Shown piece by piece: positions 17,403-25,977 of a DNA stretch of 64,000 nt. The DNA is from Sphingomonas sp. TDK1 (lineage in GTDB: Bacteria > Pseudomonadota > Alphaproteobacteria > Sphingomonadales > Sphingomonadaceae): positions 212,772 through 276,771 of the forward strand of contig NZ_LXVY01000001.1 of NCBI RefSeq assembly GCF_001650735.1, written 5' to 3'. Under the pieces are notes generated by a model that saw only the letters and a program-made list of their open reading frames with translations, ran no database searches and was not told where the DNA came from. Position 1 is the first letter of the stretch. Each line of letters opens with the position of its first letter. A program made the translations under genes and the position numbers.

Positions 17403-19603
17403 TGCTGGTCGCCGGCGCGCTCCTGGCATCGGCCTCCTGCGTCACGTCCGGCGCAGGCGGTGAGGTCGCCGCCGAGCTGCTGCGCAGCCGGCTTGAGGAG
17501 CGCCATGCGCCCTGCGCGCATGTCCTGCTGGCACCGCGGCAGCGCGTGGAAGCGGCCCTGCCCGCGTCCCGACGCGCGGCGTGGCGGGACGTGGCGCCTC
17601 GGAGAGTTGCAAGCGACGGCTTTGCCGTCCGCAGGGTCGGCGACACGCTGGTGATCACAGCGCAGGGCACGCGCGGGCTGGTTTATGGCGCTGGCTGGTA
17701 CCTGCGGAACGGCGCCCGGCCGCTCCGCTACGACAGCGCACCCGCGCAGCCGGTGCGACTGACGCAAATCGGATATCGCGCCAAGAACAACAGCTACGAT
17801 GCCTGGACGCTGGCGATGTTCCGCCGGCGCATCGAGGACTTTGCGTTATGGGGCGCGAGCGGCGTGCAGGTTATCGCGCCGGTATCGGACGACGATGCTA
17901 CAAGCCCACTGTTCCCGGCCCCACCGCTGGAGACGCTGCGCGGCATTGGCGTGCTTGCACACCGGCTGGGCATCGACTTCGCGCTCTACTATCCGAACCT
18001 GCGCGACTATGAGACGCAGGAAGAACGCAGCGCCGAGCTGGAGCGCTTCCGCGCCCTGCTCGGCGAGCTTCCGCAGGTGGATGCGCTGTACGTACCCGGC
18101 GGCGACCCGGGGCACGCCACGCCCGACCGGCTTTTCCCATTGGTCGCGGCGGAAGCCGCGGCGTTGCGCGCGCGCAATCCCGCTGCCACGGTCTGGATCT
18201 CGACCCAGGGCTTCGACGCGGCAGGGCTTGATGCCTTCTACGCCCAGTTGGCCCGCCGTCCGCGATGGCTCACCGGCATCTTCGCCGGCCCACAGACGCG
18301 GGATCCTGTGGCCGTGCAGCGGCGACATGTGCCAGTCGGATATCAGCTGCTGCTCTACCCCGACATCGCGCATACCATGCACGCGCAAGTGCCCGTCGAT
18401 CGCTGGAGCCCTGCCTTTGCGCTGACCGAGGGTCGCGAGCCGATCAACCCGCGTCCGCGGGCAATGCAGGAGTTGTTCACCCGTCTGGCACCCGACAATG
18501 GCGGTTTTGTCACCTATTCGGAGGGCGTAAATGACGATGTGAACCAGTTCCTCTGGTTCCGGATGGGTTGGGATCCAACCGTGAAGCTCGATGCGTTCGC
18601 ACGGGCGTATGCGACGACCTTCATCGGCGATCCCGCTGCGGCCCAGGCGCTGTTCGCACTCGAAGACAATTGGACCGGCGATCCCGCCGCGAATACCGGC
18701 ATCGACGCGACGCTGAGACTGGTGGATGGCCTGGTACCCGCCGCCTGGGCCGACTGGCGGGTCGACGCACTCCGCTACCGTGCGGTCTATGACGCGATCG
18801 TTCGCCATCGCCTGATCGCGGCGCGCGCCCGCGAGGCAGCGGCGCGGGCCGCGCCGGATGCAGCGAGCGCCCGCGCGCTGCTCGCCGAGGCCGATCCGAC
18901 GCCGGTTTCGGCGCTCCGCACGCGGCTGTTCACGCTCGCCGAGCGGTTGTGGAAGGGCGCCCGGCTCCAGCTCAGCGTGAAACGCTACGGTGCAACCAGT
19001 ATCGAGCGCGGTGCCAATCTGGACCGAGTCGATGTCGACCTGAACGATCGCGTCTGGATCGAGCGTCAGCTCGCCACCCACTCCCCCGCCCAGCTCGCCG
19101 ACTATGCGCGGGCGAAGGAAGGTGCGCTCTACGACGATCTCGGCGATCCCTGGAACGCGCCCCACCTCGTGCGCGGCAGCAGCCCGCTCGCCGATCCGCT
19201 GCGCTTCCACGGCGCGGTGGAGGGCATTGCCGACCGCACGCCGAACGACGGCTGGCGGATGTCGTGGATCAGCTATGCCGAAAGCCTCTACGACGCACCG
19301 CTGCGGCTACATTACACCGGCCTTGATCCGAAGCGGCGCTACCGACTCGTCGCCACCTATGCCGGCGAGGACTATTGGCTGCCGATGCGCCTCGTTGCCA
19401 ATGGCGGCATCGAGCTCCACCCTCCGCTCGATCGCACGACCAACCCGATGACGGTGGACATCCCCATCCCCGCCGCCGCCACGCGCGGCGGCACGCTCGA
19501 TCTCGCCTGGACGCGGCCCGCCGGCATGGGCGGCAGCGGCCGTGGTCATCAGGTCGCCGAGACCTGGCTCATCCCCGAACCCCTCTCCGGAGAACGCAAA
19601 TGA
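17402..19603 (+). CDS. uncharacterised glycoside-hydrolase-like protein
   Basis: A 733-aa protein that I cannot assign to a family. The ATG at 17402 shares one base with the GH92 stop (TGATG). MLVAGALLASASC is a short hydrophobic N-terminus that may be a weak lipoprotein signal. About residues 60-110 contain DTLVITAQGTRGLVYGAGWYLRNG, like the beta/alpha domain preceding the barrel in GH20, GH67, GH84 and GH115. A probable TIM barrel follows, with WGASGVQVIAPVSDDD, GIDFALYYPNLRDYE, VDALYVPGGDPG, AATVWISTQGF and GGFVTYSEGVNDDVNQFLW. The C-terminal third has helices and a beta domain (LHYTGLDPKRRYRLVATYAGEDYWLPM). The context suggests a glycosidase for a bond the other enzymes leave, for example the chitobiose core. 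That is inference. Confidence 0.7.
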   Translation: MLVAGALLASASCVTSGAGGEVAAELLRSRLEERHAPCAHVLLAPRQRVEAALPASRRAAWRDVAPRRVASDGFAVRRVGDTLVITAQGTRGLVYGAGWYLRNGARPLRYDSAPAQPVRLTQIGYRAKNNSYDAWTLAMFRRRIEDFALWGASGVQVIAPVSDDDATSPLFPAPPLETLRGIGVLAHRLGIDFALYYPNLRDYETQEERSAELERFRALLGELPQVDALYVPGGDPGHATPDRLFPLVAAEAAALRARNPAATVWISTQGFDAAGLDAFYAQLARRPRWLTGIFAGPQTRDPVAVQRRHVPVGYQLLLYPDIAHTMHAQVPVDRWSPAFALTEGREPINPRPRAMQELFTRLAPDNGGFVTYSEGVNDDVNQFLWFRMGWDPTVKLDAFARAYATTFIGDPAAAQALFALEDNWTGDPAANTGIDATLRLVDGLVPAAWADWRVDALRYRAVYDAIVRHRLIAARAREAAARAAPDAASARALLAEADPTPVSALRTRLFTLAERLWKGARLQLSVKRYGATSIERGANLDRVDVDLNDRVWIERQLATHSPAQLADYARAKEGALYDDLGDPWNAPHLVRGSSPLADPLRFHGAVEGIADRTPNDGWRMSWISYAESLYDAPLRLHYTGLDPKRRYRLVATYAGEDYWLPMRLVANGGIELHPPLDRTTNPMTVDIPIPAAATRGGTLDLAWTRPAGMGGSGRGHQVAETWLIPEPLSGERK

Positions 19604-21522
19604 CGACCCTTTCCCGCCGCGCGCTCGTCGCCGCCGGCATCGCCACCCCGGCGCTCGCCCATGCCGCGACCGGTGGCGCCACCAGGACGCCCGCTCCCCG
19701 ACCCTTTGGCGCCACGCCCAGCGAGCGCCAGTGGAAATGGCACCAGCGCGAGCAATACGCCTTCATTCATTTCTCGATGAACACCTTCACCGACAAGGAG
19801 TGGGGCTATGGCGACGAGGACCCCAAGACCTTCAACCCCAGCGACTTCAACGCCGACCAGATCGTCGCGGCAGCCAAGGCGGGCGGGTCGAGGGGCCTGA
19901 TCCTGGTCTGCAAGCATCATGACGGCTTCTGCCTCTGGCCGACCAAGCTGACCGAGCATTGCATCCGCAACAGCCCCTACAAGAATGGCCAGGGCGACAT
20001 CGTCCGCGAGATGTCCGATGCGTGCAAGCGCGCCGGCCTGCCCTTCGGCGTCTATCTCTCGCCCTGGGACCGCAACCATCCAGACTATGGCCGCCCGGGC
20101 TATATCGCCTATTACCGCGCCCAGCTGACCGAGCTGTGCACCCAATATGGCAAGCTGTTCGAAGTGTGGTTCGACGGCGCCAATGGTGGCGACGGCTATT
20201 ATGGCGGCGCGCGCGAGACGCGGAAGATCGACGCACCGGCCTATTACAACTGGCCGTCGATCGTCGCCCTCGTCCACCAGCTCCAGCCCGATGCCTGCAC
20301 CTTCGATCCGCTGGGAGCGGACATCCGTTGGGTGGGCAATGAAGATGGCGTGGCGGGGGATCCTTGCTGGCCGACGATGCCCAGCCACCCCTATGTCCAG
20401 AGCGAGGGCAATTCGGGCGTGCGCGGCGGCGCGCTGTGGTGGCCGGCGGAGACCGATGTCTCGATCCGTCCCGGCTGGTTCTATCACGCGGACGAGGACT
20501 CGCGGGTCAAAAGCCCCGAACGTCTGATCCAGCTGTACGACGAGTCGGTCGGCCGTGGGACCAATCTGAACCTCAACCTGCCGCCGGACCGCCGCGGCCG
20601 CATCGCCGACCAGGATGTGAAGATACTGAAGAGCTATGGCGATGCGATCCGCGCCACCTTTGCACGCGATCTGGCCAAGGGTGCGGTCGCCCATGCCAGT
20701 GCCACCCGCGGTACGGGCTTCGAAGCGGCCCGCGTACTCGACGGCAACCGCGAGACCTACTGGTCCACTCCGGAGAGCACGACCAAGCCGGTGCTGACGC
20801 TGGAACTCAAGCCGGGAACGCGCTTCGACGTGATCCGGCTGCGCGAATATCTGCCGCTGGGCGTGCGGGTGACACGCTTTGCGGTGGATGCGGAAATCGA
20901 CGGCCGCTGGCAGCTATTGGCGGAGAAGGAATGTATTTCCGCCCAGCGAATCCTGCGCCTGCCCCAGCCGATCGCCCCGCGCCGGGTGCGGCTGCGCATC
21001 CTTGACGCGCCGGCCTGCCCCGCCATCGCAGAGTTTGCGCTGTTCCGGTCGGTCGCGCCGGTGCCGGTTGCGCCGATCGTCTCGTCGGATCCTACCGTGC
21101 TCGACACGCGCAGCTGGAAGATCGTCTCGGCGAGCGCGCCGGGCGCGGACAAAGTGATCGATCGCGATCCCGGAACGATCTGGATGGCAGCCGCGCCCAC
21201 GCCGGGCGCACCCGTTGATGTGACCATCGACCTCGGCCTGGAAACCACGCTCGCCGGGTTCAGCCTCACGCCGTCGCGCCACGTCATGACCGACGCCGCC
21301 CCGCCCAAAGGCTATCAGGCCGAAACCAGCCTCGACGGAAAGCAATGGCAGCCGGCCGCGAGCGGCGAGTTCGGCAACATCGCCTATGCGCTTTCCACGC
21401 AGCGCATCGCCTTCGGCGCGCCGCGTGCTGCGCGATATCTCCGCCTTCGCTTCGCCGAGACGGCGCTGCCGGAGCCCAAGCTGGCCATTGCCGAGATCGG
21501 CGGCTTTACCGCACCGCGCTGA
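19600..21522 (+). CDS. GH29 alpha-L-fucosidase with discoidin-like C-terminus
   Basis: A 640-aa protein starting at the ATGA overlap with the preceding stop; GGAG lies 8 bases upstream. TLSRRALVAAGIATPALAHAA is a twin-arginine signal. GH29 motifs are FIHFSMNTFTDKEWGYGDEDP, LILVCKHHDGFCLWPT, LPFGVYLSPWDRNHPDYG and the nucleophile Asp192 in EVWFDGANGG. After about residue 360 come two beta-sandwich regions (GFEAARVLDGNRETYWSTPE and GADKVIDRDPGTIWM) resembling F5/8-type C (CBM32-like) modules. It is the last of the seven overlapping genes. The catalytic domain belongs to the branch often active on alpha-1,3/1,4-linked fucose, which fits plant core or Lewis-a fucose, but linkage is inferred. Confidence 0.9.
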   Translation: MTTLSRRALVAAGIATPALAHAATGGATRTPAPRPFGATPSERQWKWHQREQYAFIHFSMNTFTDKEWGYGDEDPKTFNPSDFNADQIVAAAKAGGSRGLILVCKHHDGFCLWPTKLTEHCIRNSPYKNGQGDIVREMSDACKRAGLPFGVYLSPWDRNHPDYGRPGYIAYYRAQLTELCTQYGKLFEVWFDGANGGDGYYGGARETRKIDAPAYYNWPSIVALVHQLQPDACTFDPLGADIRWVGNEDGVAGDPCWPTMPSHPYVQSEGNSGVRGGALWWPAETDVSIRPGWFYHADEDSRVKSPERLIQLYDESVGRGTNLNLNLPPDRRGRIADQDVKILKSYGDAIRATFARDLAKGAVAHASATRGTGFEAARVLDGNRETYWSTPESTTKPVLTLELKPGTRFDVIRLREYLPLGVRVTRFAVDAEIDGRWQLLAEKECISAQRILRLPQPIAPRRVRLRILDAPACPAIAEFALFRSVAPVPVAPIVSSDPTVLDTRSWKIVSASAPGADKVIDRDPGTIWMAAAPTPGAPVDVTIDLGLETTLAGFSLTPSRHVMTDAAPPKGYQAETSLDGKQWQPAASGEFGNIAYALSTQRIAFGAPRAARYLRLRFAETALPEPKLAIAEIGGFTAPR

Positions 21523-21611
21523 TCGTCGGCACCTTTCCGGCGGACCGCTGCGTCGGCGCTTGCATCCGTGAGCGCCGACGCGTTGCGTTTGGGCAACATT
21601 CGGAGAGAAAA

Positions 21612-21631
21612 ATGGTATCGAGCGCTACCAT
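21612..21631. promoter_or_regulatory. candidate GntR operator 1 upstream of glycosylasparaginase
   Basis: ATGGTA-TCGAGCGC-TACCAT is an inverted repeat with perfect 6-base arms in the 257-base gap after the fucosidase gene. It matches the arms of the site at 6022-6039 except for the outer base. The spacer is 8 rather than 6 bases, so equivalence is uncertain. Confidence 0.4.
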
Positions 21632-21662
21632 CTGCTGTCATATATAAAACCAGTTTCTCCAT

Positions 21663-21680
21663 TTGGTATTGTATACCGAT
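21663..21680. promoter_or_regulatory. candidate GntR operator 2 upstream of glycosylasparaginase
   Basis: TTGGTATTGTATACCGAT contains GGTAT-TGT-ATACC, a perfect 5-base inverted repeat centred about 110 bases before the next ATG. An AT-rich tract (TATATAAAAC) lies between this and the previous palindrome, consistent with a promoter for the glycosylasparaginase and receptor genes. Confidence 0.45.
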
Positions 21681-21779
21681 AGAACCTATGACAGCATCCC
21701 TTCCAAGCGGTGACAGACAGATGACGCGCCGCCTTTCAACCAGGAGAGCGGTGCAGCGGCGCCGCGTGGGGATGCATCG

Positions 21780-22769
21780 ATGGGACTGGGTCGACGCGAG
21801 GCTTTGAAATTGGGGTTGGCTGGCGCGGCGGCGCTGCCGGCCGGGACGGCGCTGGCGCAGACTGACGCGTCGCGCGCGCTGATCGTCTCAACCTGGGACT
21901 TCGGCGCGGCGGCGAATGCGGCGGCCTATGCCCAGTGGAAGAAGACCGGTTCGCTGATCGATGCGGTCGAGGCCGGCGGCTGGGTGCCCGAGGCCGATCC
22001 GAAGAACCATTCCGTGGGCTTGGGCGGCTATCCCGACCGAGACGGCCATGTCACGCTCGATGCGATCATCATGGACGATCGCGGCAATGTCGGGGCCGTG
22101 GCGGCGCTGGAGGACATTCTTCACCCCGTCTCCGTGGCGCGGCGCGTCATGGAGAAGACCCCGCATACCTTCCTGGTCGGCGAAGGCGCGCGTCAGTTCG
22201 CCCTCGAACAGGGCTTTCCGAAGACGCGCCTGCTAACGCCCGAAGCGGAGGCGGCTTGGCGCGACTGGTTGAAGACCGCCAAGTACAAGCCCATCGCCAA
22301 TATCGAAAACCAGCGTGGTTCAGCGCTCGATCACGATACGATTGGTATCGTCGCCTGTGATGCCAATGGACGCCTGGCAGGCGCATGCACCACCTCCGGC
22401 ATGGCGTTCAAGCTGCGCGGCCGTGTGGGCGATTCGCCTCAGGCCGGATGTGGCCTGATGGTGGAGCCCGATGTCGGTGCGGCGACGTCCACCGGTGTCG
22501 GCGAGGAAGTGACGCGGATTGCCGGTTCGGCGCGCGTCGTCTCGTCGATGCGCGCGGGCATGGATCCGATGGCGGCCTGCCGCGAGGCCGTGCTGCACAT
22601 CGCGAAATTGCGCGGCGATGCCGTGAAGGACGCGCAGGTCGCGTTCCTCGCCATCGACCGCAACGGCCGGGTCGGCGCCTATGCGCTCCAGCCCGGCTTT
22701 ACCTATGCGGTTACCGATCTTGGGGGGGCGACGAGCGTGCTCGCCGCCGAAAGCCTGCGCAAGAAATAA
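21780..22769 (+). CDS. N4-(beta-N-acetylglucosaminyl)-L-asparaginase (glycosylasparaginase), Tat-exported
   Basis: A 329-aa Ntn-hydrolase. GRREALKLGLAGAAALPAGTALA is a twin-arginine signal. The proenzyme is cleaved autocatalytically before the nucleophilic threonine, here Thr187 in LDHDTIGIVACD, and the beta subunit carries CTTSGMAFKLRGRVGDSP with the substrate-binding Arg and Asp. The HDTIG form separates glycosylasparaginases from isoaspartyl peptidases of the same fold. It splits the GlcNAc-Asn bond after the glycan is trimmed. It follows the fucosidase gene by 257 bases containing two GntR-like palindromes and probably its own promoter. GGGGAT lies before the ATG. This gene is the strongest evidence that the locus targets N-linked glycans. 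Confidence 0.9.
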   Translation: MGLGRREALKLGLAGAAALPAGTALAQTDASRALIVSTWDFGAAANAAAYAQWKKTGSLIDAVEAGGWVPEADPKNHSVGLGGYPDRDGHVTLDAIIMDDRGNVGAVAALEDILHPVSVARRVMEKTPHTFLVGEGARQFALEQGFPKTRLLTPEAEAAWRDWLKTAKYKPIANIENQRGSALDHDTIGIVACDANGRLAGACTTSGMAFKLRGRVGDSPQAGCGLMVEPDVGAATSTGVGEEVTRIAGSARVVSSMRAGMDPMAACREAVLHIAKLRGDAVKDAQVAFLAIDRNGRVGAYALQPGFTYAVTDLGGATSVLAAESLRKK

Positions 22770-22817
22770 CAGAACTTGCAGCAGCACAATAGCAGCCTGG
22801 GGGCGAAGGAAGGAAAA

Positions 22818-25568
22818 ATGATGAGGGGTTTTCGTACGTCTTTGATGGTTTCGTCGAGCATTACCCTTGCGCTGGGCGCAGCGGCGCTCGTCGCAGCCGC
22901 ACCGGCCGCCGCGCAGACGGCCGACCAGTCCGCTCCCGCAGCGGATTCCGATCAGATCGTCGTCACCGGCTACCGCAAGTCGCTGGCGGACTCGGCCGCC
23001 ACCAAGCGCAAGGCCAATGCGATCGTCGACGTGATCAGCGCCGAGGACGTGGGCAAGTTCCCCGACCGCAACATCGCTGAATCGCTGTCGCACCTGCCGG
23101 GCGTGACCGTCGACCACCAGTTCGGTGAAGGCGAGCAGGTCTCGATCGCCGGCCTTGAGCCCGCGCTCAACCGCATTCTGATCGACGGCCACTCGGTCGC
23201 CTCGGCCGATTGGGGTGGCAATCCCTCGGACCGTTCGAGCCGCAGCTTCAACTATTCGCTGCTCTCGCCCGAAATCATCAGCCAGGCGATCGTCTACAAG
23301 ACGCCGGAGGCCCGTCTGCAGGAAGGCGCGATCGGCGGCACCGTCGACGTCGTGACCCGCAAGCCGCTGGACCTGAAGCCGAACACCATCACGGCCTCGG
23401 GCGGTTATGCCTATAACGACCGTTCGTCGCGCGGCAGCCCGCGCGCGTCGGTGCTCTATAGCTGGCATAACGACTCCGGCACGTTCGGCGTGCTCGGCTC
23501 GGTCGGCTATGACCGCCAGTACCTCGCCCGCGCCGGCGTGGCGGTCTATGGCTATCTGACGGGCAAGAGCTTCTTCCAGCAGGACAAGAACGGCAACGTC
23601 ATCAACGATGCCAACGGCAATCCGGTGCCGACGAACCCGAACCTGCAGGTCAACGGCGGCAACTACAAGGATCTGGTCAACGCCCGCCTGCCCGCGTTCC
23701 TGGCCCACGAATATTTCCAGCAGACCCGCCAGCGGCTGAGCTTCTCGGGCGCGATGCAGTGGAAGCCTGCCGACAATCTGACGCTGACCGCCACCGGCCT
23801 CGTCATTCGCGGCAATTACGACAATTTCAGCACGTCGGAATATAGCTACAACACCCGGGGCAACCTGATCCAGCAGGCCACGATCTCCAATGGGCTGATC
23901 ACCTCGGCAACCTATGGCGCGGGTACCGGCACCAACTGGACCGGCGAACTCGACACCAACTTCCGCCGCACCCGCATCAAGAACGACAGCGGCACGTTGG
24001 CGATGGACTGGGACGTCAACGGCTGGAAGGTCACCGGCAATGTCGGCTGGACCCGCGCGTCGGGCGGCAAGCAGCCGGAATATCTGCTGAACTTCCGGAC
24101 GCTGCAGGGCTTCACGGTTGGTGCCAACGGCCGCAACACGCTGCTCAACTGGCAGTATCCGGCCAGCGATGCCACGCGCTGGGTCAGCACCTCGCCGGGT
24201 GAATCGAGCCTGCAGACCGAGCCCGCGGTGCTCGCGGCGACGAACGGCGCTGGCTTTTTCGGCGCTCAGATCGGCGGCATCACCAATGCCGACCAGACGC
24301 TGGACAAGGAGAAGTACGGCCAGCTCGACTTCGAGCGCGACATCGCCTTCGGTCCGTTCGTCAAGATCCTGTTCGGCGGTCGCTACAACGACCACCTGAA
24401 TCGCCAGCTCACCTATGGCGGCGCGACCTTCACCAACCGTGCCTTCACCTTGGCGGATCTCGGCTCGTACACGCTTGCCAGCGACCTGTACGATGGGCTT
24501 TCGACGACCGGTAACGGCACGCCCTACGCGACGCTTAACCAGGCCAATGCGATCGCCGCGCTCACGGGCCCGGGCACGCTCAACGTCACGCGTTCGCTCG
24601 ACACCGGCAGCTACTTCCGCGTGAAGGAGAAGATCTACACCGGCTACGTCCAGGCGAACTTCGAGTCCGGCAAGTTCCGCGGCAACATCGGTGGGCGCTT
24701 CGTCAGCACCAAGGATGACAGCTTCTATTATCTGAGCTCGAACGGCCAGACGATCCCGCAGACCTCGTCCAGCACCGACAACCGCTTCCTGCCTGCGTTC
24801 AACATCGCCTATGATGCCGCACCGGGCGTGGTGCTGCGCGCCGCCGCGGCGAAGGTGATGGCGCGCCCGCGCTATTCGCAGCTCGCCGGTTCGTTCTCGC
24901 TGGACGACACGCAGAGCACCGGCAGCGCAGGCAACCCGGACCTGAAGCCCTATGCCGCGACCAACTTCGGTTTGTCGGCGGAATGGTATTTCACCAAGAC
25001 CGGCTATATCTCGGCGGAAATCTTCTACCGCGATATCTCGAACTACATCTCGAACAGCAACGTCACGGTTCGCCTGACCAACCCGCTGACGCAGCAGACT
25101 CGCGACTACGCGATTTCGCAGCCGATCAACGGTGGCGGGGCATCGGTAACCGGCTTCTCGCTGACTGCGCAGACGCCGATCGCCTATGGCTTCGGTATCC
25201 AGGCAAACTACACCTTCGCCGACGCGGATACCGGCGTCAGCGGCCAGGGCCTGCCCTATCTCTCGCGCGATACCTACAACATCGTGCCGTATTTCGAGAG
25301 TGGCCCGTTCCAGGCGCGCGTGAGCTACAACTATCGTTCGAAGTACTTCTATGTCTTCGGTCGACTGTCGTCGGCGGACTATACCGACTCGTACCGCCAG
25401 CTCGACTTCTCGGCATCGTACAAGGTGCTCGAGAATTTCACGCTCACGGCGAATGCGTCGAACCTGCTGGACGAGACCTATTATCAGTACAGCGCGACGC
25501 CGCAGGCGCCGACCGCCCTGTACAAGAACGGCCGGACCTTCTCGATCAGCGCGAGCTTCCGGATGTAA
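22818..25568 (+). CDS. TonB-dependent outer-membrane receptor
   Basis: A 916-aa receptor. FRTSLMVSSSITLALGAAALVAAAPAAAQ is the signal; a TonB-box-like IVVTGYRKSL follows directly, with no STN signalling domain. The plug contains DVISAEDVGKFPDRNIAESLSHLPGV, a signature of the Caulobacter/Xanthomonas/Sphingomonas glycan receptors. The 22-strand barrel ends in RTFSISASFRM with the usual aromatic near the C-terminus. I chose the ATG at 22818, preceded by GGAAGGAAAA; another ATG follows at once. It should import glycopeptide or oligosaccharide through the outer membrane, using TonB energy, for the periplasmic enzymes encoded upstream. Ligand is inferred from context. Confidence 0.9.
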   Translation: MMRGFRTSLMVSSSITLALGAAALVAAAPAAAQTADQSAPAADSDQIVVTGYRKSLADSAATKRKANAIVDVISAEDVGKFPDRNIAESLSHLPGVTVDHQFGEGEQVSIAGLEPALNRILIDGHSVASADWGGNPSDRSSRSFNYSLLSPEIISQAIVYKTPEARLQEGAIGGTVDVVTRKPLDLKPNTITASGGYAYNDRSSRGSPRASVLYSWHNDSGTFGVLGSVGYDRQYLARAGVAVYGYLTGKSFFQQDKNGNVINDANGNPVPTNPNLQVNGGNYKDLVNARLPAFLAHEYFQQTRQRLSFSGAMQWKPADNLTLTATGLVIRGNYDNFSTSEYSYNTRGNLIQQATISNGLITSATYGAGTGTNWTGELDTNFRRTRIKNDSGTLAMDWDVNGWKVTGNVGWTRASGGKQPEYLLNFRTLQGFTVGANGRNTLLNWQYPASDATRWVSTSPGESSLQTEPAVLAATNGAGFFGAQIGGITNADQTLDKEKYGQLDFERDIAFGPFVKILFGGRYNDHLNRQLTYGGATFTNRAFTLADLGSYTLASDLYDGLSTTGNGTPYATLNQANAIAALTGPGTLNVTRSLDTGSYFRVKEKIYTGYVQANFESGKFRGNIGGRFVSTKDDSFYYLSSNGQTIPQTSSSTDNRFLPAFNIAYDAAPGVVLRAAAAKVMARPRYSQLAGSFSLDDTQSTGSAGNPDLKPYAATNFGLSAEWYFTKTGYISAEIFYRDISNYISNSNVTVRLTNPLTQQTRDYAISQPINGGGASVTGFSLTAQTPIAYGFGIQANYTFADADTGVSGQGLPYLSRDTYNIVPYFESGPFQARVSYNYRSKYFYVFGRLSSADYTDSYRQLDFSASYKVLENFTLTANASNLLDETYYQYSATPQAPTALYKNGRTFSISASFRM

Positions 25569-25579
25569 TTTCGCATCGG

Positions 25580-25654
25580 GCGCCGGTGAAAGCCGGCGCA
25601 ATACGTTCCCAAGCACCTGCGCCTGTCCAGTCCGCTGGGCAGGCGCTTCTTTTT
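25580..25654 (+). terminator. intrinsic terminator after the TonB receptor
   Basis: A first hairpin GCGCCGG-TGAAAG-CCGGCGC lies at 25580-25599. A second, GCGCCTG/CAGGCGC with inner CCAG/CTGG pairs, lies at 25619-25646 and is followed by TTCTTTTT. The second is a standard rho-independent terminator closing the glycan locus. Confidence 0.8.
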
Positions 25655-25740
25655 GGGGTGCGCGCGACGGTGACGCCCCTTCGCGCTTGACCCGCGCAGC
25701 CAAACCGCTCAGATGCGCTTCCCACTTGCAAGCAAGTCCG

Positions 25741-25816
25741 GCCGGTTTAGCTCAGCTGGTAGAGCAGCGGTTTTGTAAACCGAAGGTCGCGGGTTCGATT
25801 CCTGCAACCGGCACCA
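25741..25816 (+). tRNA. tRNA-Thr (anticodon TGT)
   Basis: A 76-base cloverleaf including an encoded CCA. The acceptor GCCGGTT pairs with AACCGGC, the D arm contains AGCTCAGCTGGTAGAGC, and the anticodon stem CGGTT/AACCG has the loop TTTGTAA with TGT in the middle. The T arm is GCGGGTTCGATTCCTGC. The gene is intact and lies 161 bases before a tyrosine integrase gene, so its 3' end is the probable attachment site of that element. Confidence 0.95.
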
Positions 25817-25925
25817 TCCACCTTTCCACAGACATTCAAGGGCATCCAAAACTGGCGGATTTCCGCGGGTTTTGGCGGTATCTGATCCACCCAAATCCGG
25901 GCCGATCCATTGGAACCCGCGGCCC

Positions 25926-25947
25926 TTGACGGTATATTTGACGGTAT
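25926..25947 (+). repeat. direct repeat ahead of the integrase gene
   Basis: TTGACGGTAT occurs twice, at 25926-25935 and 25938-25947, between tRNA-Thr and the integrase start. Similar short direct repeats follow the tRNA 3'-end remnants at 27299 and 46461. They may be arm-type integrase-binding sites, which is inference from position. Confidence 0.45.
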
Positions 25948-25977
25948 CAGCACTGCGCCAGCGGAGGAGATACCGTC

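Noticed and set aside
22320..25703. A 1127-codon open frame antisense to the TonB receptor
   Set aside because: It is an arginine-rich shadow caused by high third-position GC of the receptor gene and has no recognisable domain.
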